Shown one piece after another: positions 16,070 through 23,620 of a stretch of DNA of 46,931 bases (position 1 is its first letter; each line of letters starts with the position of its first letter). The DNA is from an uncultured Clostridia bacterium (lineage in GTDB: Bacteria > Bacillota > Clostridia > Christensenellales > Borkfalkiaceae), in the NCBI GenBank assembly GCA_947628675.1, contig CANRAR010000009.1:1-46931 (forward strand), written 5' to 3'. The position numbers and the translations under genes were made by a program. The notes beneath the pieces are model-generated. The model did no database searches, was not told the DNA's origin, and saw only the letters and a program-made list of their open reading frames with translations.

Positions 16070-16098
16070 ATTGTACCACATAATTTTTCAAATGTCGA
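16070..16098 (-). promoter_or_regulatory. Promoter of cvpA
   Basis: On the minus strand TCGACA (16093-16098), a 17-nt spacer and TACAAT (16070-16075), close upstream of the ATG at 16050. Confidence 0.7.
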
Positions 16099-16169
16099 AT
16101 GTTTCAGCACATTTGGTTATAAATTTTGCTTCGTTCGGCAACAAACATCCGAGGTAGGGAGAATGTTGT

Positions 16170-16727
16170 ATGGAATACGCCTTTCACTTTTATAATACGC
16201 TCGCGGAGACGGGGGCAATGATGGCGCTTTCGCGCTGTTTGGGAACGCTCACGGCGCCGCCCGTCGTTCTGTGCATCGGGAGCGACCTCGCCGTGGGGGA
16301 TAGCCTAGGGCCCATCGTGGGCACCATGTTGAAGCGCCGCGCCGCGGGCTTTTACGGCTACGTGTACGGCACTTTGAAGAGCCCCGTCACCGCGAAGGAG
16401 GTTAAATACCTCTCGGATTTCCTGCGCAAGACGCACCCGGGGAGCAAGATCGTCGCCGTGGATGCCGCGGTGGGGGAGGAGAGCGATGTGGGGCTCATCA
16501 AGGTCGTCCCCGCCCCCCTTCGCCCCGGCGCAGGCGCAAATAAGCGCCTCGGAAGGGTGGGGGATGTCTCCGTGCTCGGCATCGTGGCGCGGCGCTCCGC
16601 CTTCTCGTATTCCCTCTTGAACCTCACGCGGCTCAACATGATCTATTCAATGGGGGAGATCATCTCGGGCGCGCTCGCTTCCCTCTCCGTCAAGGAATTT
16701 CAGGCGAGAAAAGTTGGTAATTTTTAA
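16170..16727 (+). CDS. yyaC: YyaC family sporulation protein (DUF1256)
   Basis: A 185-residue protein of the YyaC/DUF1256 family, related to the Gpr spore protease fold. Typical blocks are VVLCIGSDLAVGDSLGPIVG (about 32-51), VYGTLKSPV and IVAVDAAVGEESDVGLIKV. In Bacillus subtilis yyaC also lies next to the parA-parB genes, so its place beside parS here fits. It is divergent from cvpA and runs against the leading-strand bias. GGGAG about 10 nt upstream of the ATG is a usable ribosome site. No sigma-A promoter is evident, which would suit a sporulation sigma factor; I could not assign one. Confidence 0.88.
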   Translation: MEYAFHFYNTLAETGAMMALSRCLGTLTAPPVVLCIGSDLAVGDSLGPIVGTMLKRRAAGFYGYVYGTLKSPVTAKEVKYLSDFLRKTHPGSKIVAVDAAVGEESDVGLIKVVPAPLRPGAGANKRLGRVGDVSVLGIVARRSAFSYSLLNLTRLNMIYSMGEIISGALASLSVKEFQARKVGNF

Positions 16728-16794
16728 CAAATTTTTTGTGAAAATGTTAATTTTTATCAAAATGATGCATTTTTGAAAAATTTATTTGAGATTG

Positions 16795-16823
16795 TTGACG
16801 AATAGTTTGTGAAAGTGTAAAAT
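16795..16823 (+). promoter_or_regulatory. Promoter of the 76-residue gene
   Basis: TTGACG (16795-16800), a 17-nt spacer and TAAAAT (16818-16823), about 30 nt upstream of the ATG. The surrounding DNA is AT-rich. Confidence 0.8.
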
Positions 16824-16851
16824 ATAGACAAGTTCAAAAAGGAGAAAAATC

Positions 16852-17082
16852 ATGGTAAAAACAACGAAAACCAAAACTTATAACACCGAAACTGCGACCG
16901 TCGTAAAGAAGGTCACCTGCGGCGCTTACGGCGATCCCGCGGGCTACGAGGAGACGATGTTCCTCACCCCCGAGGGCGACTACTTCCTCTACACCAACGG
17001 CGGCGAAACCTCGCCCTACAAGGCCGAGAAGATCACCTCCTACACCAAGGCGAAGGCGGAAGAGTGGCTCAAAAACAACTGA
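16852..17082 (+). CDS. Small unknown protein, independently expressed
   Basis: A 76-residue soluble protein. The first ~20 residues are rich in Thr and Lys (VKTTKTKTYNTETATVVKK). The middle holds a single Cys and TMFLTPEGDYFLYTNGGE, and the end is EKITSYTKAKAEEWLKN. It resembles a small beta-sheet plus helix fold, but I recognise no family. A strong promoter, an AAAAAGGAG ribosome site and a textbook terminator frame it, so it is probably a well-expressed monocistronic gene. Confidence 0.8.
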   Translation: MVKTTKTKTYNTETATVVKKVTCGAYGDPAGYEETMFLTPEGDYFLYTNGGETSPYKAEKITSYTKAKAEEWLKNN

Positions 17083-17096
17083 AAAAGTGAAAAAAC

Positions 17097-17124
17097 CGTC
17101 GGCTTTCCGCCGACGATTTTTTTT
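17097..17124 (+). terminator. Terminator of the 76-residue gene
   Basis: A 7-bp stem (cgtcggc / gccgacg) with loop TTTCC followed by A and eight T residues. Confidence 0.93.
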
Positions 17125-17600
17125 GCGTTTTTTGAGGAAAATCGGCATATCGCTCTATTTATGCTGCGCGAAAATCAGCTGATTGCTTTAGCGTGATTTA
17201 TTGTTCTGCCTCTTTTGTATGCGGAAACTCGGCATCTCGTTCCGCCGCTATCACGGAAGAAACCAACACATCTTTTGACATCCCGCTCGCGAGCGATCGC
17301 TGTATTATTATATGAAGCGCAACAGGACGAGGTGGAGCGTTTTAGTCATAACAATTATTGTTGTGACACCTTCATACTTCGGGCAGCACGGAACGCTCTG
17401 CTGATAAGTCGCCTTTCGTCCGCTGCGTTTTGCGCAGCAAGTGGGGGGGGGATTTTCTAATTCCGAAAACGTGGGAAGATTGGCGTATATATCTCGTTTA
17501 CTCACAGCGTTTTGCAATTTTTGATTTTTTGGCATATTGGAAGCCGCCTTCCTCTTGCTATTTTTCCCGCTCTTACATATTATAATAAAGCGTTGTTTTT
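17125..17600. other. Gene-poor stretch, possible decayed DNA
   Basis: About 480 nt between the small-gene terminator and the jag terminators. Codon composition here lacks the GC-rich third positions of the neighbours. Frames of 75-81 codons exist on both strands but have no convincing ribosome sites. A run of nine Gs and one hairpin (gctgcg / cgcagc around 17424-17440) are the only notable marks. I see no RNA gene. Confidence 0.5.
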
Positions 17601-17702
17601 ATCTTTTTTCTTATTTTTCGGCATACAAAAAGGGGCTCGTTGCCCCTTCTCTATCTTTTTTCCGATTTTTCGGCATACAAAAAGGGGCTTTGCGCCCCTT
17701 TT
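17601..17702 (-). terminator. Duplicated terminator after jag
   Basis: A 36-nt block occurs at 17601-17636 and again at 17653-17688 with two differences. Each copy includes one arm of a GGGGC/GCCCC hairpin (17632-17647 and 17684-17699), and on the minus strand each hairpin is followed by TTTTTG. This gives two consecutive terminators after the yidC-jag genes, apparently from a tandem duplication. Confidence 0.85.
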
Positions 17703-17714
17703 GCGTTTAATGTT

Positions 17715-18605
17715 TTATTCTTCCGTCGGCTCGGTGGGAGCGGTCTCGCCCTCGTCGTTGGAATTGCCGAGGAACGTGCCGAAAAAGCCGGAAAATCCGC
17801 CCTTCTTGTACCCCGCCGTGCCGCCGCGGTTGAAACTCGTGCCGCTCGTTTCGGGCGTCGCCTCGGAGGGAAGTTCGCGGTGCTCGTACTGCTTCTTCCG
17901 CTCGCTGCCGTACCTCGGCTTGTCGCCGTACTTCCTGCCGCCGCGGCCGCGGTCGTTCTTGCGCCCGCCGCGCTCGCCCCGTTCAAAGGGCTTGGCGTTC
18001 TTGGGGATGATGACGACGAACCGCGCGGGCTCCTTGCCCTCGCTCTTGGTGTAGACCTCGGTGCTGTCGGCAAGGGTGGAGTGGATGATGCGCCGCTCGT
18101 AGGGATTCATGGGCTCGAGGCGAACGCGCTTGCCCGTCCGCACGGCCTTCTGCGCAAGTTTCTCCGCCACGCGCTTCAAGGTCTCCTCGCGCTCCTCGCG
18201 GTAGTTGCCGCAGTCCACGACGACGCGCTTATACTCCTTTCTGCCCGTATTGGCGACGGCGCCCGCAAGCGCCTGAATGGCGTCGATGACTTCGCCCCTG
18301 CGGCCGATCACGCCCTTTGCGGCGTCCGCTTTGAGTTCGATGACGATCTTTTCCTCTTCATCCGTGAGTGCGGGCTGTGCATCCGACCCGAGAAGGGGGA
18401 GAAGCCCCTCCAAAAAGCGCACGGCGCGCTGTCCGTCCGTGAGTTCCTTCACGGTGAGTTTTACCTTTGCGGGAGATGCCCCGAACAGCTTCTTTTTTGC
18501 CTCTTCGAGAACTTCTACCTCCACGTCCTCGCGGGCGACTCCGAGTTCCCGGAGCCCCGCCTCGATCGCCTCCTCGGGCGATCTACCCGTAAAAATTTGT
18601 TCCAT
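17715..18605 (-). CDS. jag: RNA-binding protein Jag/KhpB with RGG-like tail
   Basis: A 296-residue SpoIIIJ-associated protein. The Jag N-terminal domain (~1-50, with FTGRSPEEAIEAGLRELG), a KH-like domain (~80-145, including KGVIGRRGEVIDAIQAL) and an R3H domain (~150-205, with RRIIHSTLAD) are in the usual order. The last ~90 residues are an extra, disordered tail rich in Arg, Gly, Lys and Tyr (ERGGRKNDRGRGGRKYG) and ending in acidic residues, which should add RNA affinity. It follows yidC by 20 nt with a GGAAGGAG ribosome site. In other Bacillota KhpB works with KhpA on RNAs and envelope synthesis. Confidence 0.93.
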   Translation of the reverse strand: MEQIFTGRSPEEAIEAGLRELGVAREDVEVEVLEEAKKKLFGASPAKVKLTVKELTDGQRAVRFLEGLLPLLGSDAQPALTDEEEKIVIELKADAAKGVIGRRGEVIDAIQALAGAVANTGRKEYKRVVVDCGNYREEREETLKRVAEKLAQKAVRTGKRVRLEPMNPYERRIIHSTLADSTEVYTKSEGKEPARFVVIIPKNAKPFERGERGGRKNDRGRGGRKYGDKPRYGSERKKQYEHRELPSEATPETSGTSFNRGGTAGYKKGGFSGFFGTFLGNSNDEGETAPTEPTEE

Positions 18606-18625
18606 TTCCGCTCCTTCCGTTTGCG

Positions 18626-20086
18626 TTATTTTTTCTTATTCTTCTTGTCGCCCTTGTCGCCTTTGTTGCCCTTGGTGCTGTAACCCTCCATCCACGGCAA
18701 CTTGCGCGTGTGTTCTTCCTTGAACTTTTCCTCTTCCTTCTTGTTGAAGATATGCCCGATGATGAGATTGGAAAGAAGCGTCACGAGGATGGCGACGATG
18801 CTGCTGACGATCATGTAGATGGAGAACGCCGCACTCATGAGGAAGGCGAACATCCCGTAGATGAGGGGCATGACGACGAGCATGACTTTCTGCGTCGTCG
18901 CGCCGCGGCCGTCCACCGTCTGATACTTGTTGCTCTCCTTGCTGCTCTTCATGGAGATGAACTGCGAGAGCACCATGAGCCCCACGGAGAGTATGATGAG
19001 GACGAAGTAGCCGTTGGAGGCACTCTGTTCGTCCGCGAGTTCGGAGACGAGGATGTTGTACTTATCGAGGGTCAGAACCTGCCCGAGGGAAACCTCCCCG
19101 CCGTTCGCAAGGTTGACGTCGCCGAGTTGGCTCACAAGGTCGCTATGTGCGGGGATGGGGTGGTCGTAGGAGACGTCGGGATACCACACGTTGCCGATCC
19201 ACAAAAATCCGGGGCCGTCGTCGTGGAAATATTCCGCCGCCGCGATGGCACCGATGCGTTGGACGACCTCGACAATGCGCGCCGTCTTTGCTTCGCCCGA
19301 CAAGCCCGCGATTTCTTCCCTTAACTCCTTCCCCAAATATTTATTTTTTTCTTCCGGCTTGTTCGGATCCGGATCTACATTATAATATTGGGAGGCGAGG
19401 AAGCGCTCTTCGTCCACATAATAGGTTCGGGTGCGCGCGTCGTCGAGCGTGTACTCGTAGTACACGAACTTTTCGCCGTCCTCCGCCTTGACGCGCAGAT
19501 AGGAACTCGTTCCCTCCTGCGCCGCCCGTTGCACGGAATAGACGATGCCGTCCTCCGTCCACGTTTCGCCCTTCTCCTCGACTTCTTGCAGGGAATAGCC
19601 CTTGCCCTCCACGCCGTGCTCCAAGACGGCGGCGTTGTAGTGCTCGGACATCACCTCAAACGTCTGCAACTTGGCATAGTCCGCGTACTCGCGGAAGCCC
19701 TCGAAGGCGACGATGAGGATGACGAGGGAGATGATCATGGGCAGACACGCACCGAGAAGGCTGTACCCGTTCTTCTTCTGAAGTTCGAGCATCTTCTGGT
19801 TGTACATCTGCTTGTCGCCGGCGTACTGCTTTTGCAGCTTGTCCAAATCGTCCTTCATGTTGCGCATGATGAGGGTCTGCTTGCGCATCTTGAAGCGTTG
19901 ATAGATGTCAAAGGGCAGGGTGATGGCTTTGAGCACCAACGTAAACACGATGATGCCGAGGCCGACGATGCCGACCCCTTCGATGATCGCGCGCGCAAAC
20001 TGCCCCAAGAAGTTGAGGCCGTTGTCGTATCCCGTCGCCATGGTGACGATCTCGTTTACCGCGTTGAGAAGTGACTGAAGTTGCAT
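18626..20086 (-). CDS. yidC: Membrane insertase YidC/Oxa1 with a large insertion
   Basis: A 486-residue Oxa1-superfamily insertase, against about 260-290 in most Gram-positive bacteria. The first two core helices (~32-55 and 111-130) flank the cytoplasmic coiled hairpin (FKMRKQ...KQMYNQKMLELQKKNG). The usual FLW motif reappears only at ~304 (GFLWIGNVWYPD), and the last helices are at ~359-378 and ~400-445. Residues ~135-295 are an extra extracytoplasmic domain with no Cys. The conserved groove Arg appears replaced by Lys53 (VLKAITLPF). A Lys-rich C-terminal tail can contact ribosomes. It lies 13 nt after yidD. Confidence 0.93.
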   Translation of the reverse strand: MQLQSLLNAVNEIVTMATGYDNGLNFLGQFARAIIEGVGIVGLGIIVFTLVLKAITLPFDIYQRFKMRKQTLIMRNMKDDLDKLQKQYAGDKQMYNQKMLELQKKNGYSLLGACLPMIISLVILIVAFEGFREYADYAKLQTFEVMSEHYNAAVLEHGVEGKGYSLQEVEEKGETWTEDGIVYSVQRAAQEGTSSYLRVKAEDGEKFVYYEYTLDDARTRTYYVDEERFLASQYYNVDPDPNKPEEKNKYLGKELREEIAGLSGEAKTARIVEVVQRIGAIAAAEYFHDDGPGFLWIGNVWYPDVSYDHPIPAHSDLVSQLGDVNLANGGEVSLGQVLTLDKYNILVSELADEQSASNGYFVLIILSVGLMVLSQFISMKSSKESNKYQTVDGRGATTQKVMLVVMPLIYGMFAFLMSAAFSIYMIVSSIVAILVTLLSNLIIGHIFNKKEEEKFKEEHTRKLPWMEGYSTKGNKGDKGDKKNKKK

Positions 20087-20099
20087 TCTTCGCTCCGCT

Positions 20100-20402
20100 C
20101 TATATGAGCCACTTTTTCTTCCAAAATACCTCGGGGGCGGGATCTACGCCGCCCTTCGAGAAGGGATTGCAACGCAAAATGCGCCATATCCCGAATAAGA
20201 TCCCCACAAATGCGCCGAAATTGTTGATACACCGCTTAGTGTATTCCGAACAGCTGGGGGTATAAAGGCAGGTATGGCGGGACAGGTGATCCTGATAAAA
20301 TGAGATCATGCGGATGCAGAGCCCCGCAAGGATAGGCGGAAACAGCCGCTTTTTGAGGTAACGGGCGTTTTCACGGCATATCCTTTTCAATTCTATCTTC
20401 AA
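20100..20402 (-). CDS. yidD: Membrane protein insertion efficiency factor YidD
   Basis: A ~100-residue YidD protein. The family block is clear: ISFYQDHLS, CLYTPSCSEYTKRCI with its Cys residues, GIWRILRCNPF and GGVDPAP. The proposed start is the TTG at 20402, with GGGAG 7 nt upstream inside rnpA; another in-frame TTG at 20390 is possible. It overlaps rnpA by 32 nt and is followed by yidC 13 nt later, the standard cluster order. It assists insertion of membrane proteins with YidC. Confidence 0.88.
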   Translation of the reverse strand: MKIELKRICRENARYLKKRLFPPILAGLCIRMISFYQDHLSRHTCLYTPSCSEYTKRCINNFGAFVGILFGIWRILRCNPFSKGGVDPAPEVFWKKKWLI

Positions 20403-20715
20403 AGAGCCGCTCCCTCTTGCAAATTTTCCCGATGTCCCGTTCAAATTCGCCGAACGTATACGTCTCGCGGATCTTCGGCAAAAGCAGCACGGCGCACGGA
20501 GAAAGGCGGACGGCATATCTTGCGAACGCTTCCCGAAGCAATCTCTTCACGCGGTTCCTCTGTACGCTCTTTCCGTACTTCTTCCCCACGCACACCGCCA
20601 TTTTAAGCTCCGTATCGGGGAGGTAGATGAAGGTCACCGTCTCCGAATAGGCGCGCTTGCCCGATTTCAGAATGCGGGCAAACTCTTTTTTGTTTTTCAG
20701 CCGCCGATAGCGCAT
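20371..20715 (-). CDS. rnpA: Ribonuclease P protein component
   Basis: A 114-residue basic protein that supports the catalytic RNA in tRNA 5' maturation. The signature RNRVKRLLREAF lies in the middle, preceded by KMAVCVGKKYGKSV, and the N-terminus RRLKNKKEFARILKSGKR is typical. It starts 7 nt after the rpmH stop, with AAAGGG as the ribosome site, which overlaps the end of rpmH. Confidence 0.95.
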   Translation of the reverse strand: MRYRRLKNKKEFARILKSGKRAYSETVTFIYLPDTELKMAVCVGKKYGKSVQRNRVKRLLREAFARYAVRLSPCAVLLLPKIRETYTFGEFERDIGKICKRERLFEDRIEKDMP

Positions 20716-20722
20716 ACGCCCT

Positions 20723-20857
20723 TTATGCGGAGATGTGCTTTCTTCCCTTGTTTCTTCTTCTCTTCAGCGTCTTTCTGCCGCCCTGCGAGGCCATTCTCTT
20801 GCGGAAGCCGTGCACCTTGCTCCGCTGTCTCTTTTTGGGCTGATACGTTCTTTTCAT
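20723..20857 (-). CDS. rpmH: 50S ribosomal protein L34
   Basis: A 44-residue, very basic protein beginning [18 protein letters not shown], followed by RKRM and a late [16 protein letters not shown]. This is the full L34 pattern. AGGAG lies 9 nt before the ATG. It heads the rnpA-yidD-yidC-jag cluster and has its own promoter in the 3' end of the dnaN region. Confidence 0.97.
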   Translation of the reverse strand: MKRTYQPKKRQRSKVHGFRKRMASQGGRKTLKRRRNKGRKHISA

Positions 20858-20893
20858 ACCTTAATACTCCTTACGCAATGGAATTTCTCAATG

Positions 20894-20923
20894 ATTATAC
20901 GTTATTTGCCTTCCCGCCGTCAA
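20894..20923 (-). promoter_or_regulatory. Promoter of rpmH-rnpA cluster
   Basis: On the minus strand TTGACG (20918-20923), an 18-nt spacer and a perfect TATAAT (20894-20899), just past the dnaN stop and about 37 nt upstream of the rpmH ATG. Confidence 0.75.
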
Positions 20924-20927
20924 GCGA

Positions 20928-22025
20928 TTACGAGGCGTTTCTGACGGGCAAAATCAAATACAAACTGTCCTTTTTTTCGGCGTTTTGCAGAATAAAGGGG
21001 GAGATGGGGCCGTTGAACGAGATGACGACCTTCTCCTCGTCGAGGGCGCGGAGGCTGTCGAGGAGATATTTCGCGTTCATGGAGATGGTAAGATCCAGCC
21101 CCTCGGCGGCAGCGGATACGGTCTCCGCCACGTTGCCAGCCTCGGAAGCCGAGGAGATCTTCACAGTCTCGCCCGAAATGTCGAGGGTGATGAGATTGTT
21201 CTTGTCGGCGCGGTTTAAGATAGCGGCGCGCTCAGCGCTCGCCGCAAGTTCGGCGCGGGGAAGCGTCACCACCGTCGAGAACTTGGAGGGGATAACGTTC
21301 TCCTTCTTGATGAATTCACCCTGATAGAGGCGGGAGACGACCGTCATGTCGTCCGAGCCCACCATGAGCATTCCGCCCTGCGTGTAGAGGGTGATCTCCG
21401 CCTCGTCGTCCGTGAGCATACGGGAAATCTCGGCGAGCGTCCTCGAGGGGCAGATGATGCTGTTCTCCCCGCTCTTCGAAAGGATGTCGGCATGGGAGAG
21501 GGCGAGGCGGTAGCCGTCGAGCGCCGTCATCTCCAAATTGTCGCCGAATTCCATGAGGCAGCCCTTCAGAACGGGGCGGGAATCGTCCTGCGCGCAGCAG
21601 AACGTGGTGCCCGCGATGATCTTTTTGAGGTCGCCCTGCTTCACGACGAAACTCTTTTCGCCGATCTCCAAATTGATCTTGGGGAAGTCCTCGGCGCTCA
21701 TGGCCTGAATAAAGGAAGCGGAATCGCGGTAGCGTATCTCCGCGCCCCTTTCGCCCGAGGAAACCATCACTTCCTCTTCCACGAGTTTTCCGAGGAAGTC
21801 GGCGAAGAGTTTCCCGGGGATGCAGATCTCGCCCTCCTCGAGGACGTCCGCCTTCACCGTCTTGCGGATGGAGAGTTCCCCGTCCGTCGCAAGCAGCGTC
21901 ACGTCTTCCGCATTTGCGCTCACGAGAATGCATTCCATGATGGGCGCCGTCGTTCTCACGGCACACGCCTTGCTCACTTTGAGGACTGCCTCCGAAAGGA
22001 TCAGCCCGTTGCAAACGAATTTCAT
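20928..22025 (-). CDS. dnaN: DNA polymerase III sliding clamp (beta subunit)
   Basis: A 365-residue beta clamp of normal length with three topologically similar domains. It begins MKFVCNGLILSEAV and contains typical blocks such as CIPGKLFADFLGKL, ALDGYRLALS and EFIKKENVIPSKFST, ending in YLILPVRNA. The second ATG (22025) is preferred because GGGAGG lies 8 nt upstream; the first ATG is only 2 nt from it. It reads leftwards out of the proposed origin and toward rpmH. dnaA, recF and gyrB, its usual neighbours, are absent. Confidence 0.96.
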   Translation of the reverse strand: MKFVCNGLILSEAVLKVSKACAVRTTAPIMECILVSANAEDVTLLATDGELSIRKTVKADVLEEGEICIPGKLFADFLGKLVEEEVMVSSGERGAEIRYRDSASFIQAMSAEDFPKINLEIGEKSFVVKQGDLKKIIAGTTFCCAQDDSRPVLKGCLMEFGDNLEMTALDGYRLALSHADILSKSGENSIICPSRTLAEISRMLTDDEAEITLYTQGGMLMVGSDDMTVVSRLYQGEFIKKENVIPSKFSTVVTLPRAELAASAERAAILNRADKNNLITLDISGETVKISSASEAGNVAETVSAAAEGLDLTISMNAKYLLDSLRALDEEKVVISFNGPISPFILQNAEKKDSLYLILPVRNAS

Positions 22026-22044
22026 CGCCATTTCCTCCCTTGCT

Positions 22045-22384
22045 GATTGGATATAATTATTTATATAATAGTAGTAATAGTGCCTGTGGAAAAGTGGATA
22101 ATTTTTCTTCTCCCCCTCTTCCGACCTCTATTATACCGAAAAAGCGGGAAAATTTCAAGTAAAAAACCCCCTTTTGCGAAAATCGCGGAAGAAATTATTT
22201 TGTGGATGCCGCCGTGGACAACCTGTGGATATTTCCCCCTCTGTGGATACCCGAACCGCCCCTTCCCGCGCCCGAAGAGGAAAAGAGCCCCTCTTTCCAC
22301 ACTTTTTTCCACATTGTGAAAAAACAAATATACCTTATCCACAAAGGCGTTGATAAATCGGAAAAGGTGTGCTATAATTGCGGT
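22045..22384. other. oriC: Putative chromosomal replication origin (oriC)
   Basis: A non-coding region between divergent dnaN and rsmG, with at least nine DnaA-box-like 9-mers: TTATCCACA exact at 22335-22343; one-mismatch boxes at 22085, 22093, 22224, 22242 and 22305; two-mismatch boxes at 22201, 22213 and 22293. An A/T-only stretch near 22050-22080 could be the unwinding element. The main coding strand switches here from minus to plus. An open frame crossing the region is an artefact. Confidence 0.88.
22350..22378 (+). promoter_or_regulatory. Promoter of rsmG, leaderless geometry
   Basis: TTGATA (22350-22355), a 17-nt spacer and a perfect TATAAT (22373-22378). Seven nt after the last T is the A of the rsmG ATG, so the mRNA should begin at or next to the start codon. 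Confidence 0.82.
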
Positions 22385-23071
22385 ATGCAGTCGCCGGACG
22401 TTGGTCGCATCGAAGATCTCTTACAGGAAAGGGCGGAAAAGTTTGAAATTTTTTCCCGCCTCCTCATGGAATACAACAAAAAATTCAACCTCACCGCCAT
22501 TACGGCGCCCGAAGAGGTGAAAGTCAAGCACTTTTTCGATTCCCTCGCGGGGGAGGCGTACCTGCCCGCGGGTGCGCGCGTCGCCGAGGTGGGCTCGGGC
22601 GCGGGCTTTCCGTCCATTCCCCTCATGATCGCGCGGGAAGATCTCTCTTTCACCCTCATCGAGAGCACGGGCAAGAAGTGCAACTTTTTGCGCATCGTGC
22701 AGGAGGAATTGGGGCTCCGCGCCGAGATCGTCTGCGGCAGGGCGGAGGAGGTAGCACGGGAGCAAGCCTACCGCGAGGCGTTCGATGTTGCCGTCGCGCG
22801 GGCGGTGGCGAAACTCAACACCCTTGCGGAGTACTGCCTCCCCCTCGTCAAAAAAGGCGGCGCGATGATCGCCTACAAGACGGACGGCGGAGAACTCGCC
22901 GGGGCGCGGCGGGCAATTTCCCTGTTGGGCGGGGGAAACGCGAGAACGGCGCCCTACGAACTTCCGCAGGGCATGGGTGCGCGCGCCCTCGTCCTCATCG
23001 ATAAGGTGAAGCCGACCCCGCAGGCCTATCCCCGCGGCCACGGGAAGGAAAGGAGCGCCCCCCTCGCATGA
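22385..23071 (+). CDS. rsmG: 16S rRNA (guanine-N7) methyltransferase RsmG
   Basis: A 228-residue SAM-dependent methyltransferase that modifies G527 (E. coli numbering) of 16S rRNA. Family blocks are YNKKFNLTAI, KHFFDSLAG, the SAM loop VGSGAGFPSIPL (~68-79) and a basic C-terminus. The ATG at 22385 lacks any Shine-Dalgarno and coincides with the predicted transcription start. An upstream open frame would place the start inside the DnaA-box cluster and has no family similarity. It overlaps the next gene by ATGA. Its place beside the origin is classical, although parA-parB are not on this side. Confidence 0.94.
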   Translation: MQSPDVGRIEDLLQERAEKFEIFSRLLMEYNKKFNLTAITAPEEVKVKHFFDSLAGEAYLPAGARVAEVGSGAGFPSIPLMIAREDLSFTLIESTGKKCNFLRIVQEELGLRAEIVCGRAEEVAREQAYREAFDVAVARAVAKLNTLAEYCLPLVKKGGAMIAYKTDGGELAGARRAISLLGGGNARTAPYELPQGMGARALVLIDKVKPTPQAYPRGHGKERSAPLA

Positions 23072-23523
23072 AAAACTGCGCACTGACGGGGCACCGCGAA
23101 CTCCCCCCGGGCTTCGACGACAACGCCCTCTACGACGCCCTCGAGCAACTCATTAAGGAGGGGTACGACCGCTTCTACTGCGGCATGGCGGAGGGGTTCG
23201 ACCTCCGTGCACTCGTCGGCCTCGTCTCCCTCAAACAAAAATATCACATCACCGTTGTCGCCTGCATCCCCTTCGATGGACAGGAGAAGGGCTTCTCCCG
23301 CGAGAACAGGCAGATCTACCGCAGTCTGCTCCCGTGGTGCGACGTCGTCTCCGTCCTCTTCCCCGCCTACCAAAACGGGTGCTACCTCGTGCGGGACAGG
23401 TACATGGTGGACAGGGCGGATCTGCTCTTCGCCTACTGCGTCAAGGAGAAGGGCGGCACGGCGTACACCGTGCGGTATGCCAAGGAGAAGGGCATCCCCG
23501 TTCGGTATTTGGAAAATTCGTAA
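23068..23523 (+). CDS. SLOG superfamily protein (DUF1273/YpsA-like)
   Basis: A 151-residue protein with the TGHRELP start (7-13) and the GMAEGFDLRA Rossmann-like loop (~38-47) of DUF1273, in the SLOG nucleotide-binding superfamily. A late GGTAYTVRYAKEKGI block completes the fold. It is translationally coupled to rsmG through a 4-nt overlap. Members such as YpsA affect cell division in Bacillota; the ligand is unknown. Confidence 0.82.
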   Translation: MKNCALTGHRELPPGFDDNALYDALEQLIKEGYDRFYCGMAEGFDLRALVGLVSLKQKYHITVVACIPFDGQEKGFSRENRQIYRSLLPWCDVVSVLFPAYQNGCYLVRDRYMVDRADLLFAYCVKEKGGTAYTVRYAKEKGIPVRYLENS

Positions 23524-23620
23524 GCGCGGAGGGCAAACCGCCCCATTCCGCGCTTTTTCGTATGCGTCTCCCAAAATCCGCGCGCGCCGCGTTGCTATAC
23601 TTGAAAAAAGGAGAAAAAGT

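Noticed and set aside
17125-17600. tRNA or other RNA gene in the gene-poor gap
   Set aside because: No TTCRANNC loop with paired arms and no known RNA motif was visible.
22202-22384. N-terminal extension of rsmG through the DnaA-box cluster
   Set aside because: RsmG homologues begin near the internal Met. The extension lies upstream of a consensus promoter and encodes a Pro-rich sequence from the DnaA boxes.
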